Assembly: GCF_002091715.1 (NCBI RefSeq)
Contig: NZ_BDAG01000042.1
Span: 1 to 63,322, forward strand
Length of the DNA: 63,322 nucleotides
Direction: 5' to 3'
DNA from: Pseudomonas migulae NBRC 103157
GTDB lineage: Bacteria > Pseudomonadota > Gammaproteobacteria > Pseudomonadales > Pseudomonadaceae
Positions 63,301-63,322 of the stretch are shown here, piece by piece. Position 1 is the stretch's first letter, and every line of letters begins with the position of its first letter. The notes under the pieces are model-generated. The model was not told the origin of the DNA, searched no databases, and saw only the letters and a list, made by a program, of their open reading frames with translations. The translations under genes were made by a program, and so were the position numbers.

Positions 63301-63322
63301 ATTTCATCCGGCACTCAGGCAC
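63301..63322. repeat. Direct repeat of 63032-63055 at the window edge
   Basis: ATTTCATCCGGCACTCAGG resembles ATTTCCATCCGGTACTCAGG at 63032, separated by about 250 bases that include the REP pair. The right end is cut by the window edge, so the full extent of the repeat is unknown. Confidence 0.5.

Noticed and set aside
1..63322. CRISPR arrays, tRNA, rRNA, integrase or intact insertion sequence
   Set aside because: None was seen; regular repeats present are REP elements, protein-coding repeats or a microsatellite.

Overview
The window reads as a chromosomal segment of a fluorescent Pseudomonas. It carries a complete-looking order of alginate genes from algD to algA, a gamma-glutamyl-putrescine pathway with a Pot-type polyamine importer, an agu2-like agmatine operon, and 14 clusters of the Pseudomonas REP palindrome (two main flavours, GTAGGAGCCGGCTTGCTGGC and GTGGGAGCGGGCTTGCTCGC). 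No rRNA, tRNA, CRISPR array or intact insertion sequence was seen.

Layout. 0-11.3 kb: a polyamine-binding protein, a cystathionine beta-synthase/gamma-lyase pair, a cupin, an MFS exporter with a divergent LysR regulator, a decayed oxidase fragment, a lipoprotein and ThpR. 11.5-22.7 kb: polyamine uptake (potG-potH-potI, potF) and catabolism (puuD, divergent puuA, puuC, puuB, and a PuuR-type regulator). 22.7-33.3 kb: an accessory patch, partly AT-rich, with a Nudix protein, a secreted cysteine-repeat protein, a toxin-antitoxin pair bracketed by palindromes and with a truncated toxin, an orphan Hcp with a DUF4225 protein, a hexanucleotide microsatellite, a 1587-residue helicase-nuclease and small Pseudomonas-specific genes. 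33.7-35.4 kb: a CGNR-type regulator and an alpha/beta hydrolase sharing a repeated operator-like motif.

35.4-48.3 kb is the alginate operon on the minus strand (algD-alg8-alg44-algK-algE-algG-algX-algL-algA). The three O-acetylation genes algI, algJ and algF, normally between algL and algA, are absent. AlgX carries Asn where the catalytic His of the acetyltransferase triad is expected. Epimerase and lyase active sites look intact. The operon therefore seems adapted to make non-acetylated alginate. A good sigma-54 type promoter candidate lies about 0.2 kb before algD.

48.6-55.7 kb: a minus-strand set (flavin monooxygenase, RidA, DUF1028, M20 deacylase, NCS1 permease) divergent from a MarR-GNAT fusion, suggesting uptake and breakdown of an unidentified nitrogen compound. 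55.8-61.1 kb: a LysR regulator divergent from aguA-aguB-binding protein-aguA', where the last gene encodes a Tat-exported agmatine deiminase. The window ends with a YfcE-like phosphoesterase, a secreted alpha/beta hydrolase and further REP sequence.
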